A stretch of 64,000 nucleotides of DNA. It comes from Spelaeicoccus albus. Its GTDB lineage: Bacteria > Actinomycetota > Actinomycetes > Actinomycetales > Brevibacteriaceae. Positions 26,391 through 34,031 of this stretch are shown piece by piece (positions within the stretch are counted from its first letter, which is position 1; each line of letters starts with the position of its first letter). Made by a program: the position numbers and the translations under genes. The stretch lies in NCBI RefSeq assembly GCF_013409065.1, contig NZ_JACBZP010000001.1, positions 868,001-932,000 of the forward strand. The letters are read 5' to 3'. The notes beneath the pieces are model-generated. The model saw only the letters and a list, made by a program, of their open reading frames with translations, searched no databases and was not told the origin of the DNA.

Positions 26391-26412
26391 ATGATCGAGT
26401 TTTCTCGATCAT
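26391..26412. promoter_or_regulatory. Perfect operator palindrome in the hydrolase/ArsR divergent promoter
   Basis: ATGATCGAG and CTCGATCAT are exact inverted repeats separated by TTTT. The site lies 20 bases from the hydrolase start and 24 bases from the ArsR-like start, ideal for control of both by the ArsR-like protein. Confidence 0.82.
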
Positions 26413-26436
26413 TTAAATTAGCATGCGGGATGAGAC

Positions 26437-27006
26437 ATGTCGAGCACTTCGCAATTTCCCGACTACAGCCTTGACGACCTGCGGGTCGTCACCGCCACCG
26501 CGGAACTCAAAGCCGCGTTCCACCCGCTGCGCGAGCAACTCCTGGACCTGGTGTTGGAAAGGGCCGCGACGGTCGCCGAGCTGGCCGAAGCCGTCGGGAG
26601 GCCGAAAAGCAGCGTCGCGTACCATGTGAACGTCCTGCTCGAGGCGGAGCTGCTCAAGGTGGTCCGCACACGTCGGGTCCGGGCGATCGACGAGCGCTTC
26701 TACGGCCGCACCGCACGGATCTTCTACGTCGGCGAAATCAATCGGGACCAGCTCCAAGCGATTCCCAACATCCTCACCAACGCCGCAGCCGACTCCGTGC
26801 CCGCCCACGCGGCAGATGACCTGCGGGCGATAGTGCGCCATGCCCGGATTGCCCGGCGGGACGCGGCCGAGTTCTGGCAGCGGGTCGCCGACCTAGCCCA
26901 AGCGTTCAGCGAACTGCCGCGCACCGGCGACGAGACTTTCCGATTCGTCGCCGGACTCTATCCCACCGACTACCCCAGCTTGCCCAGCCCCGAGTCCGAG
27001 TCCTAG
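26437..27006 (+). CDS. ArsR-like winged-helix transcriptional regulator
   Basis: A protein of 189 residues. The DNA-binding domain is N-terminal: AFHPLREQLLDLVLERAATV, then the recognition helix in GRPKSSVAYHVNVLLEAELL and a wing (VVRTRRVRAIDERFYGRTAR). The C-terminal half is helical and resembles ligand-binding tails of PadR/ArsR-like regulators. It diverges from the hydrolase/YcaQ operon and probably represses it through the palindrome at 26391–26412. Its stop codon overlaps that of the convergent lipoprotein gene in the sequence CTAG. Confidence 0.87.
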   Translation: MSSTSQFPDYSLDDLRVVTATAELKAAFHPLREQLLDLVLERAATVAELAEAVGRPKSSVAYHVNVLLEAELLKVVRTRRVRAIDERFYGRTARIFYVGEINRDQLQAIPNILTNAAADSVPAHAADDLRAIVRHARIARRDAAEFWQRVADLAQAFSELPRTGDETFRFVAGLYPTDYPSLPSPESES

Positions 27007-27524
27007 TCTTCCCAACTCGTGCAGACCATTGTGCCGTTCAGAGTTGCCGGGCCAAGACGCGTCTTCTTGAACACGACGCGGTCCTTACCGTAATGGATTC
27101 CCGATGGATTGCCCGACTTATACGGTCGCCCGTGCCCGGTCTTGGCCATGACGAAGTGAGTGCCCTCAGCTTTGATCAGAGGCAGCCCGTGATCGGTCTT
27201 CCCGATGATGTGCCGGACGTGTCCGGGTCGACCCGAACAGTACACGTCCGTCGGTTTCACCGTCGTGGTTTTCGTTCCGACTCTCACCGTGACCTTCGAC
27301 GGCGCGGCGGCCTTGTCGTGAGTTCGAGAATCGGACGCGTGCGACGACGGGCCGGTTGAATTGTTCGTGCGGGGCGCATCCGTGACGTCCGGCGTCTCGG
27401 CGGCTTCTTGGGATTGGTGGTTCGTGGGGGAGCTGTCGGTAGAGTCACTATCCGAGTGACTAGCGCAGCCGCTCACGGCAAGTAGAACGCCGAGAACCGG
27501 CAAAATTGCTTTTGAAATCCGCAT
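27003..27524 (-). CDS. Secreted lipoprotein of unknown function
   Basis: A protein of 173 residues with a lipoprotein signal and lipobox VSGC (Cys20). A Ser/Thr/Asp-rich linker runs to about residue 75. The C-terminal domain is basic and has two Cys (VYCSGRPGH and MVCTSWED) that could form a disulphide. No known domain is recognised. Its 3' end overlaps the convergent ArsR-like gene by three bases. Confidence 0.72.
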   Translation of the reverse strand: MRISKAILPVLGVLLAVSGCASHSDSDSTDSSPTNHQSQEAAETPDVTDAPRTNNSTGPSSHASDSRTHDKAAAPSKVTVRVGTKTTTVKPTDVYCSGRPGHVRHIIGKTDHGLPLIKAEGTHFVMAKTGHGRPYKSGNPSGIHYGKDRVVFKKTRLGPATLNGTMVCTSWED

Positions 27525-27603
27525 GGTTCAATCCTCGCGAATCGAACGGCCGCATGCGAATGAAATCGGTGAGGGATTGCTCACGGTCGCCAACACCCGC
27601 CGT

Positions 27604-28140
27604 CTACCCATCCACCACTCGGCGAGGGGACGGCGCGAGTACGACGGTCGTGCGGGTGATCAGGTCGTACGGCGTGCGGCCGCCGGGGGCAAATAGGCAG
27701 ACCACCCACACACTCGGGATCAGATAAGCAGCGGCCGTCAAAATCCACACGCCCACCGGTACCGTGGCCGACTCGCTGCTGGTTGAAGTGATCGCGTAGA
27801 CGGCGGCATGGCCGAGTAGCCACGGCACACCGAGCTTGAGCATGTTGCGTGCCAACGCCGCCCGAAAGCGCGGGGGTCCGACCTCGGAAATCACGATGAG
27901 TCTCAGTGCTCTCTTGCCCGGGGTCGCCGCGGACGAGCCGGATTCGCAGATTGCGGCCGCAAATACGACGGGGATGACCATGACGAACGCAGCCACCAGA
28001 TTCAGCGCCAGCACGCCGTCCGGCGCAATGACGCCGGCGAGATACAGCGGAACGCCGACAGCTGCGGTAATCGCAACCCACCCGAGGATACACGCCCAGT
28101 CGATCAACCACGCGAGTAGTCGCCGCCGACCGCTTCTCAT
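27604..28140 (-). CDS. RDD-family membrane protein
   Basis: A protein of 178 residues with the RDD domain: RLLAWLIDWACILGWVAI carries the first conserved Arg and Asp, and SAATPGKRALRLIVI is the second RDD motif. Four hydrophobic helices are predicted. RDD proteins are of unknown transport function. The gene ends about 80 bases before the upstream lipoprotein gene on the same strand. Confidence 0.85.
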   Translation of the reverse strand: MRSGRRRLLAWLIDWACILGWVAITAAVGVPLYLAGVIAPDGVLALNLVAAFVMVIPVVFAAAICESGSSAATPGKRALRLIVISEVGPPRFRAALARNMLKLGVPWLLGHAAVYAITSTSSESATVPVGVWILTAAAYLIPSVWVVCLFAPGGRTPYDLITRTTVVLAPSPRRVVDG

Positions 28141-28165
28141 GGTTGGTCACCCTACCCCGGGGCGG

Positions 28166-29032
28166 TCAGTTCTCCCGGTAGCTGTCGTGCCTTTCGGGCA
28201 GTGGACGGAAGCCGGCGGCTTGATAAGTGGCGACGGCGCCCCTGTTGGAACTCGGCGTGCACACCATCGCGCTCGATGACCCCAGCTGCCGCAGCGCAGC
28301 CGCGGCAGCGACGCTGATCGCCCGGCCGTACCCGCGGCCGCGGTGGTCGGCGTGCACACCCATCGGCTCGAGCAATCCGGGCTTCCCCGGGCCGGCCGAC
28401 CACACCGTCACTGCCGCCACCGGATTGGCGTCATCGTCGTAGGCGACGACCGAGCGGGCACCGGCGTAGGGCAACCCGGCCGCCATTGTGCGCCAGTGCC
28501 GGTCCGTGAACTTGGCGCTACCGAACGCCGACTGGTGGACTGCCGCGAATTCGCTCGCCCGATCGGGGCCGATCGCCTCGATCCGAATGCCGGCGTCCTC
28601 CACGGCCTCAGTAAGATCCCGTTGCAGCGGCGTCCATGGCTCGCCGACTCTCCACCCTGTCTCGAGGAGCAGGTCGTGGACCAGGGCGCCGGTCGGCGCT
28701 TCGATGGCGACTTCTCCGGCCGGCAGGATGCCGCGCGCGGGCTCGATCGCGTCGGCAACCTGGGTGCGGGCAAGCTCCTCGTCGCGCTGAGCGTCCGGCG
28801 CGCTCGTCACGCGCAATAGCTCCGGACCGTCGAGCAGGCCGACCGCGACGATTTGTCCGTTGCGGCGCCACGCGCGAATGGCCCCGGCGGTCGCGGCCGC
28901 GCCGCGCAGCCAGTACCATCCCAGGTCGCCGGGGTGCAGTTGCAACGGCACGTCGTCGTCCTGCCAGTCCCGGAGGGCGCCTACGATCTCGGCCAGCTCG
29001 GCGACGTCCGGTGTGCTCACCTTGATGCTCAT
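28166..29032 (-). CDS. GNAT acetyltransferase (two-domain)
   Basis: A protein of 288 residues. The C-terminal half is a GNAT domain with the acetyl-CoA loop VHADHRGRGYGRAISVAAAA and the late motif SSNRGAVATYQAAGFRPL. The N-terminal half resembles a degenerate second GNAT fold (VGLLDGPELLRVTSAPDAQR). The ATG at 29032 is used; AAGGA is close to it. Substrate is unknown; a longer frame to 29068 is possible. Confidence 0.84.
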   Translation of the reverse strand: MSIKVSTPDVAELAEIVGALRDWQDDDVPLQLHPGDLGWYWLRGAAATAGAIRAWRRNGQIVAVGLLDGPELLRVTSAPDAQRDEELARTQVADAIEPARGILPAGEVAIEAPTGALVHDLLLETGWRVGEPWTPLQRDLTEAVEDAGIRIEAIGPDRASEFAAVHQSAFGSAKFTDRHWRTMAAGLPYAGARSVVAYDDDANPVAAVTVWSAGPGKPGLLEPMGVHADHRGRGYGRAISVAAAAALRQLGSSSAMVCTPSSNRGAVATYQAAGFRPLPERHDSYREN

Positions 29033-29069
29033 GTCCTTGATCCCACACCAACGCCCGGGCGTTCGCACC

Positions 29070-29387
29070 TTATTTTTCCCCGATGACGAGCGGGCCGGCC
29101 CAGCGTTGCGGGGCGCCTGTCACGTGGGGACCGACAGCGGCCCCGAGATGCGGACGCAGGCTGGCACTGGCCTCGGCCGCGGCCGTTTCGGAAGAGTAGA
29201 GCGTGAACATGACTGCCTCGGCCGGGCCGGCGTCCAGCACCCAGCAATCCAGGAAACCCGGTAGGTCGTCCGCGGCACGGACCAGCTCCCTCAAACCATC
29301 CACGGCCGTTCGCTTGGCGTTTGAGTCCGCGAATCGGAGGACTGTCACGGTTGCATATGGTGCTTCGCTCTTTTCCGGCACACTCAC
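29070..29387 (-). CDS. Small dimeric alpha/beta-barrel (ABM-like) protein
   Basis: A protein of 105 residues with the beta-alpha-beta pattern of antibiotic-biosynthesis-monooxygenase-like dimeric barrels (ATVTVLRFADSNAKRTAVDG, LPGFLDCWVLDAGPAEAVMF). Start is GTG. The gene diverges from the PopR/ClgR-like gene across 18 bases. Function and active site are unknown. Confidence 0.6.
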   Translation of the reverse strand: MSVPEKSEAPYATVTVLRFADSNAKRTAVDGLRELVRAADDLPGFLDCWVLDAGPAEAVMFTLYSSETAAAEASASLRPHLGAAVGPHVTGAPQRWAGPLVIGEK

Positions 29388-29405
29388 GAGTGTAGGCTTT
29401 GAGCC

Positions 29406-29762
29406 ATGGGTGGTGTCGAGCCGTTATGGCGGGAAGTAGCCGGGCACGTGTTGCGTCGAGAACGTCATCGACAGCACCGCACTTTGGCCGATGTCGCTGC
29501 GGCGAGCGGCGTAAGTATGCAACATTTGTCGGATATCGAGCGGGGCCGTAAAGACCCGTCCTCGGAAGTTTCCGCCGCCGTCACGGGGGCGCTGGGGCTA
29601 TCGCTTGGCGATCTGGCGATCCAAGTCGCGCAGACCGTACGCGTCGGTTCTCAAGCCGAGACGGCCGTCGTGCTTGATTTGAGTACGGGCAATCCGGTAG
29701 CTCATTCTCGGAGCGCGCCAGTCAGCGGCCAAATCAATGATGCCTTGTGCGCGGCCGCGTGA
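29406..29762 (+). CDS. PopR/ClgR-like XRE regulator with C-terminal Ala degron
   Basis: A protein of 118 residues with an XRE helix-turn-helix of the ClgR/PopR type: LWREVAGHVLRRERHRQHRT, then LADVAAASGVSMQHLSDIER (family members read similarly) and GALGLSLGDLA. The protein ends in CAAA. In Streptomyces, PopR and ClgR activate clp protease genes, and their terminal Ala pair makes them ClpP substrates. The gene faces the two clpP genes and overlaps the last one by 29 bases at its 3' end. It is therefore the probable regulator of that operon, itself limited by proteolysis. This link is inferred from family knowledge and position. Confidence 0.88.
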   Translation: MGGVEPLWREVAGHVLRRERHRQHRTLADVAAASGVSMQHLSDIERGRKDPSSEVSAAVTGALGLSLGDLAIQVAQTVRVGSQAETAVVLDLSTGNPVAHSRSAPVSGQINDALCAAA

Positions 29763-30342
29763 CCAACACTTGATCGGCTAACCCGTAGTCAACCGCTGCC
29801 CGCGCATCGAGGACGGTTTCACGTTCGAGGTCGCGTCGAACTCGGCTCAGGTCCTTCCCGGTGTGTTCGCTCAGAAGTTGCTCGAGGTTACGGCGAATAC
29901 GTTCGACTTCTTCCGTGGCCAATATGAGGTCCGGCACTGCTCCGCGGCCGCTGGCTTCGAGAGGGTGGAGGACGATCCTGGCGTGTGGGAGGACATTTCG
30001 CATGCCGGCCGTCCCGGCGGCTAGGAGAATCACCGGAGCCGCCACCACTTCCCCGAGCGCGAAAGTAATAACGTCTGGTTGCACGTACGTCAGCGCATCG
30101 TAGATAGCCATGACTGCCTGAGCATCGCCACCGGCCGAGTTGATATAGATCTGGATGGGCATATCCGGTGACTCGTTTTCCAGATGCAAGACCTCAGCCA
30201 CCACCGTGTTGGCGACGCCGTCATCGATCGGCGTGCCGATATAGATGATCCGGTCCGAGAGCAGACGCGAGAAGATGTCGGCGGTGCGCTCGGAACCGAA
30301 TGCAGTGCGTTCGATGACATTGGGGATTGTGTAGCTACTCAT
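29734..30342 (-). CDS. ClpP-like subunit lacking the catalytic serine
   Basis: A protein of 202 residues with the full ClpP fold (YINSAGGDAQAVMAIYDALT, LLAAGTAGMRNVLPHARIVL). At the position of the usual serine in GQAASMGAFLLAAG the protein reads GEVVAAPVILLAAG, so Ser is Ala101. The His is kept (H126 in ARIVLHPL), but the Asp of the ERDRF-type motif is Glu175 (ERETVLD). It is probably an inactive, structural subunit. The start at 30342 overlaps the stop of the upstream clpP, and the two are one operon, the second gene being this one. It overlaps the convergent regulator by 29 bases. Confidence 0.9.
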   Translation of the reverse strand: MSSYTIPNVIERTAFGSERTADIFSRLLSDRIIYIGTPIDDGVANTVVAEVLHLENESPDMPIQIYINSAGGDAQAVMAIYDALTYVQPDVITFALGEVVAAPVILLAAGTAGMRNVLPHARIVLHPLEASGRGAVPDLILATEEVERIRRNLEQLLSEHTGKDLSRVRRDLERETVLDARAAVDYGLADQVLVTRPRTRHH

Positions 30343-31069
30343 TGCCGCCTCCCGACGTCGTACCGGTCGTCCCCGTAAGGGGATCTTGATTGTCAATCGA
30401 AAAGCCGCCGCGAGACGGGTTCGTGACCGCACCGTGGGCCAGCGGGAGTATCTCGTCGAGCGAAGTCACGACGTGGTCGCAAAAGCCGTAGTCGACTGCG
30501 GCACGCGCGTCCCACATGCGGTCCCGCTCCGAGTCACGGGCGATTGTTTGTTCGTCTTGTCCGGTCCGTTCAGCGGTTAATCGGATCAAAAGATCGCGGT
30601 TCTTGCGTAAGTCCCCGGCTTGAATCTGTATATCGGCCGCGCTACCGCCAAAGCCGGCCGATCCTTGATGCATCAGCACGGTCCCATGCGGCAGGATGAA
30701 TCGTTTGCCTCGGGTGCCATGAGTCAACAGGAATTGGCCCGCGCTATAGGCCATGCCAAGGGCGACGGTGCGCACATCGCACGGGATCACGTCCATCAAG
30801 TCGCCGATACCGAGCATGGCCGGCACCAATCCGCCGGGCGAGTTGATCAATAGCGTGATATCCCGCGATGGATCCTCAGCGGCAAGCAACACAAGTTGTG
30901 AGCAAAGACGAGCACCGTTTTCTTGATCAAGTTCGCGATCCAAAAGCAGAATACGTTGGTACAGCAAACGCTCGCTCGTCATCATGGCCACGTCGGTGCC
31001 GCGAGAAATCGCGCTGTCGTCCGCGCCGGCGGAACGATTTCGAGCATGCTCAAAATAATTCGTTGTCAT
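30335..31069 (-). CDS. clpP: ATP-dependent Clp protease proteolytic subunit (active)
   Basis: A protein of 244 residues with the ClpP fold and an intact triad: Ser109 in GMAYSAGQFLL, His134 in TVLMHQGSAGF and Asp183 in ERDRMWDARA. It is the first clpP of the operon and overlaps the inactive paralogue by eight bases. A Ser/Asp-rich N-terminus and a C-terminal Gly/Thr-rich tail (DPLTGTTGTTSGGGNE) are longer than in housekeeping ClpP. This arrangement resembles the clpP3–clpP4 operon of Streptomyces rather than the essential clpP1–clpP2. The housekeeping copies are not in this window. No unfoldase gene is adjacent. Confidence 0.92.
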   Translation of the reverse strand: MTTNYFEHARNRSAGADDSAISRGTDVAMMTSERLLYQRILLLDRELDQENGARLCSQLVLLAAEDPSRDITLLINSPGGLVPAMLGIGDLMDVIPCDVRTVALGMAYSAGQFLLTHGTRGKRFILPHGTVLMHQGSAGFGGSAADIQIQAGDLRKNRDLLIRLTAERTGQDEQTIARDSERDRMWDARAAVDYGFCDHVVTSLDEILPLAHGAVTNPSRGGFSIDNQDPLTGTTGTTSGGGNE

Positions 31070-31126
31070 GACGTCAATATTGCTCGCGCGCACCCCGTGC
31101 CGACGACAATATCCATTCACAGCGGA

Positions 31127-31315
31127 TCAACTCACAGCGGAATGGCCGTGAAAGTCGGCAATCAAGTCGAGCACAAACAACTCGACGGGCCGGGTTGCAT
31201 CGTGATCGCGGGGAGTGCCGGCCGACGCAATTCCGCTGATCTCGCCGTGCAGTTCAGCGACCGCGACAGTAATGGTCCCTTCGGCTTCTTCGGCTGGCGT
31301 TCTGTGCGTCGACAC
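31127..31315 (-). CDS. Possible 62-residue protein upstream of clpP
   Basis: The frame starts with GTG at 31315, with AGG seven bases upstream, and ends 57 bases before the active clpP on the same strand. The sequence (GTITVAVAELHGEISGIASA, then VELFVLDLIADFHGHSAVS) alternates hydrophobic residues in a way that could form a small alpha/beta domain. No family is recognised. GC at third positions seems moderate, so this may be a chance frame. Confidence 0.35.
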   Translation of the reverse strand: MSTHRTPAEEAEGTITVAVAELHGEISGIASAGTPRDHDATRPVELFVLDLIADFHGHSAVS

Positions 31316-31520
31316 TCCCGTACCTGTGCTCGAAGCTAACCAAAGCCCGCATTTTGGGCAACGCCGAACGTACGCAACGGGATCCTGTTCCGGTCACCGA
31401 TCCGGCCTACGGCGATCTACTCGGTTTCGCTTGTGCGCCGCCAACCATCGCCGTACGTGGTTCAAATTGCAGACGTCAAGCGGCCGCATGGTGCACGCAC
31501 AACTTGCGCGCGGTTCTTCT
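31316..31520. promoter_or_regulatory. Probable clp-operon promoter region with a dyad
   Basis: No coding signal beyond the low-confidence small frame is seen in this stretch. TTGGGC–AAC–GCCGAA (31354–31368) is an imperfect palindrome that could be a regulator site for the PopR/ClgR-like protein. Two TCACAGCGG copies 14 bases apart (31118–31126 and 31132–31140) lie closer to clpP and are direct repeats. Confidence 0.35.
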
Positions 31521-32306
31521 CTAGATGGTCTTTGAAACGCCGGCATCGACGACCCAGTTAGCACCGTGGACGCTGGCTGCGAGCGGCGAGACGAGATATG
31601 CGACCGTGGTCGCGATCTCACGCGGTTCGATGAAGCGGCCCGTGAGCATGCCCATCTGCGACGGAAGCGCAGCGATCAGTTCTTCCTGCGTGATGTCCAT
31701 TGCCTGCGCGAGGTCGGAGCCGAAGCTCTGCTTGCCCTCCCAAAGGTCAGTACGAGTCGACGACGGGGACACGGTATTGAACCGCACCCCCTGCAGGCCG
31801 AACTCCTCGGACAACCCCTTCGTTACAGCGTTGAGCGCTGCTTTCGCCGCGCCGTATGGCAACGGTGCAGTCTGCGGACGCCGGGCGCTGTCGGACGAGA
31901 CATTGACGACGGCTCCGCGCGACGCCAGCAGGGCGGGCAGGGCGGCACGCGTCGTCCGAACGGCCGCGAAGAGGTTCAGATCGAAGGTGGACGACCAAAC
32001 CCGATCGGCGAAGTCGAGGAAGCCCGCTCCGGGAGCGCCCGCGTCGCCGCCGCCGACATTATTGACGAGAATGTCAAGTGTGTCCGCGACGCCGAGCGCC
32101 TCTGCCACGATCCGTGCCGGGACATCCGGCTGGGACAGGTCACCGATCAGGGTCACGGCCCCGGTCGCGGCCAGTTCGGGGGTGACGGTGCGCGATGCGG
32201 TCACGACGGTGACCCCCTCCTCCTCAAGGACACGCACGACCTCCAAACCCATTCCCTTGCTCGCGCCGGTGACGAGTGCGGTCTTGCCTGAGAGCTGGAG
32301 GTCCAT
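31521..32306 (-). CDS. Short-chain dehydrogenase/reductase
   Basis: A protein of 261 residues of the classical SDR family. The nucleotide-binding motif is TGASKGMG (TGxxxGxG), with NNVGGG in the fourth strand. The catalytic Ser is in VVNVSSDSA and the YxxxK motif is YGAAK. The C-terminal HGANWVVDAGVSKTI is typical of reductases that make or use 3-hydroxy compounds. The start at 32306 has AAGGA upstream. It diverges from a TetR gene over a 34-base palindrome and is probably its target. Substrate is unknown. Confidence 0.93.
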   Translation of the reverse strand: MDLQLSGKTALVTGASKGMGLEVVRVLEEEGVTVVTASRTVTPELAATGAVTLIGDLSQPDVPARIVAEALGVADTLDILVNNVGGGDAGAPGAGFLDFADRVWSSTFDLNLFAAVRTTRAALPALLASRGAVVNVSSDSARRPQTAPLPYGAAKAALNAVTKGLSEEFGLQGVRFNTVSPSSTRTDLWEGKQSFGSDLAQAMDITQEELIAALPSQMGMLTGRFIEPREIATTVAYLVSPLAASVHGANWVVDAGVSKTI

Positions 32307-32342
32307 GTTTCCTTCTTTCAATGAGGTCGACCATGTGCCGAC

Positions 32343-32376
32343 GACTTAACTGCAACATATGTGTTGCAGTTAAGTC
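32343..32376. promoter_or_regulatory. 34-base perfect operator palindrome between SDR and TetR genes
   Basis: Arms of 15 bases, GACTTAACTGCAACA and its exact complement, are separated by TATG. The site lies 36 bases from the SDR start and 26 from the TetR start. Such long symmetric sites are bound by TetR dimers. It is the expected operator for both genes. Confidence 0.88.
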
Positions 32377-32402
32377 AATAGAAGCGACGGTAATATTTCC
32401 TT

Positions 32403-33029
32403 ATGCCAGAAAACTCTCGAAGGTCCCAGCGTCCCCTTCGCGCCGATGCCGAGGTCTCGATCGCACGCATCCTCAGGGCGGCAGAGCACGTGTTTGCTGC
32501 CGATCCGTCGGCAAGCCTCGAAGCCGTGGCCCAAGCTGCCGGTGTCGCGCGCACGACTGTGCATCGTCGATTTTCTTCGAGGGACGACCTGCTCGATGCC
32601 CTCGTCGACATGGTCAACACCAAGCTGCGCGAAGCCATTGGCGGTGCGAACGTAGAAACGGCGCCTCCTCTGGTCGCCCTGTATCAGCTGACTGTGGCGA
32701 CGCTCGATCTTAAGGTCGATTGGCGAGCAGCCTGGCAGTTCGTCGATCTCGGCAGCGACGGCGCTCGAGGAATCGACCCCGACAACATCGCCGAACTCGC
32801 TGCCCTCATGCAACGCTCCGTCGACGTCGGACTCCTGCGCCCCGGGGTCGACCTACAGTGGGCATGCAGCGTGTACATGGCCCTGATCCACGAGGCCGCG
32901 ACTGCCCGGCCCGACGACGAGTCCGCCTCCGAATGGGCGAATCTCATCATGCAGACCCTGCTCGGCGGCGTCGGGAACACTGAGCACGATCTCGAAGCGC
33001 TCCTTACCCAATTGCCCGAGCAGAATTGA
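32403..33029 (+). CDS. TetR-family transcriptional regulator
   Basis: A protein of 208 residues. The TetR helix-turn-helix is at about 18–62 (ISIARILRAAEHVFAADPSA is approximate in place; SLEAVAQAAGVARTTVHRRF contains the recognition helix), followed by a helical ligand-binding domain with DLKVDWRAAWQFVDLG. No strong ribosome-binding site precedes the ATG. It is divergent from the SDR gene over the 34-base palindrome and probably represses both. The inducer is unknown. Confidence 0.9.
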   Translation: MPENSRRSQRPLRADAEVSIARILRAAEHVFAADPSASLEAVAQAAGVARTTVHRRFSSRDDLLDALVDMVNTKLREAIGGANVETAPPLVALYQLTVATLDLKVDWRAAWQFVDLGSDGARGIDPDNIAELAALMQRSVDVGLLRPGVDLQWACSVYMALIHEAATARPDDESASEWANLIMQTLLGGVGNTEHDLEALLTQLPEQN

Positions 33030-33212
33030 AGTGCGCCCGATTTTGTGTACGAGCACCGTCCATGAACACATGCGCTAACGCTACTGCGGGGCGTCATTCG
33101 TACACCACCACCGGCATCGGCGATGTTTTTCGTACTTGCGACCGTCTACCCATAGAACAGAGGGGTACCGGCCGAGGAACGTTACTCGGTACGAGGAGAG
33201 CGTCCCGGGCGT

Positions 33213-33740
33213 TCAAGCCGTCAAAGTCTGAGCGGCCGTGACGTCTATGGGGCCGCGGTGCAGAACATCGATGACGTCGACGAACAGCGGCATTCGATTA
33301 GACGCATCGGTCAGACGAGTCAAGGTCGCGTTCGTCGCAGTGCTGGCCGCCGCGAGGGTCCGGGGCGTGAACAACTCACATTCCTTGGTCGTGACGGGAG
33401 GTGGTCCAGTCGCAGGATCCCACCGGTCAGGCTTGAAGAGCACAGTACGCTCGGCCTCCAGCAGATCCGCGTCGATGACGAACCAATCTCGGGCAGGAAG
33501 GTTCGGGTGGACTGTGCGTGCGGCCGACACGAGCTGCTGCGGATCGACGGGGCACAAGAACACGCACTCCGCCCATGTGCAATCCAACGGTTCTACCGGA
33601 CGCTCCGGCAGTGCGGGCCGATCTTGATATTTGCGCAAGTGGGACGCGTGGACATCCGAATCGATGTCGGCAAGGCTGGCCAGCGGCCACAGCGTCGTGC
33701 CGCGCATCCGGTCAGGCACACGGTGATAGACGAAACCCAT
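33213..33740 (-). CDS. Conserved hypothetical protein
   Basis: A protein of 175 residues starting MGFVYHRVPDRMRGTTLWPL. It has no signal peptide or membrane helix and contains two Cys (EPLDCTWAECVFLC region) and an aromatic-rich middle. It looks like the conserved 'group-specific' proteins seen in various bacteria, of unknown function. About 180 bases between it and the TetR gene include a possible hairpin, CCGAG–N8–CTCGG (33172–33189). Confidence 0.7.
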   Translation of the reverse strand: MGFVYHRVPDRMRGTTLWPLASLADIDSDVHASHLRKYQDRPALPERPVEPLDCTWAECVFLCPVDPQQLVSAARTVHPNLPARDWFVIDADLLEAERTVLFKPDRWDPATGPPPVTTKECELFTPRTLAAASTATNATLTRLTDASNRMPLFVDVIDVLHRGPIDVTAAQTLTA

Positions 33741-34031
33741 CTATGGCACGGCCTCTCTCCTACGAGTTCGGTGATCCACGCAACAGCGCCTTTACTAGCG
33801 AACCACTTCGTCGACGTGCGGGCTCAAGTCGGGGACGAGGAGCCGTTAAACACTCTGTGTGGCAGCTTGGTCGAGTAGCCAAGCCGGCCTCTAGCCAGGC
33901 AACGTGGTGATCTCCCATCGAACCTCTCGCGGTCATAGTCGGCGTGGTCCTTCCAGGCGATGTCGCGGCGGCGATCGGTATCCGGAGCACGGCTCGACGG
34001 TGGGCTTCTGCAGGCAATGCCTCCCTCAGGG
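33741..34031. other. Intergenic stretch with no recognised gene
   Basis: About 290 bases with moderate GC. Fragments of frames on both strands are present but none has a family signature or a convincing start. A remnant of a lost gene is possible, not shown. Confidence 0.5.

Noticed and set aside
33741-34031. A truncated gene on the minus strand
   Set aside because: No frame gives a recognisable domain and its reading would run into the neighbouring GNAT gene.
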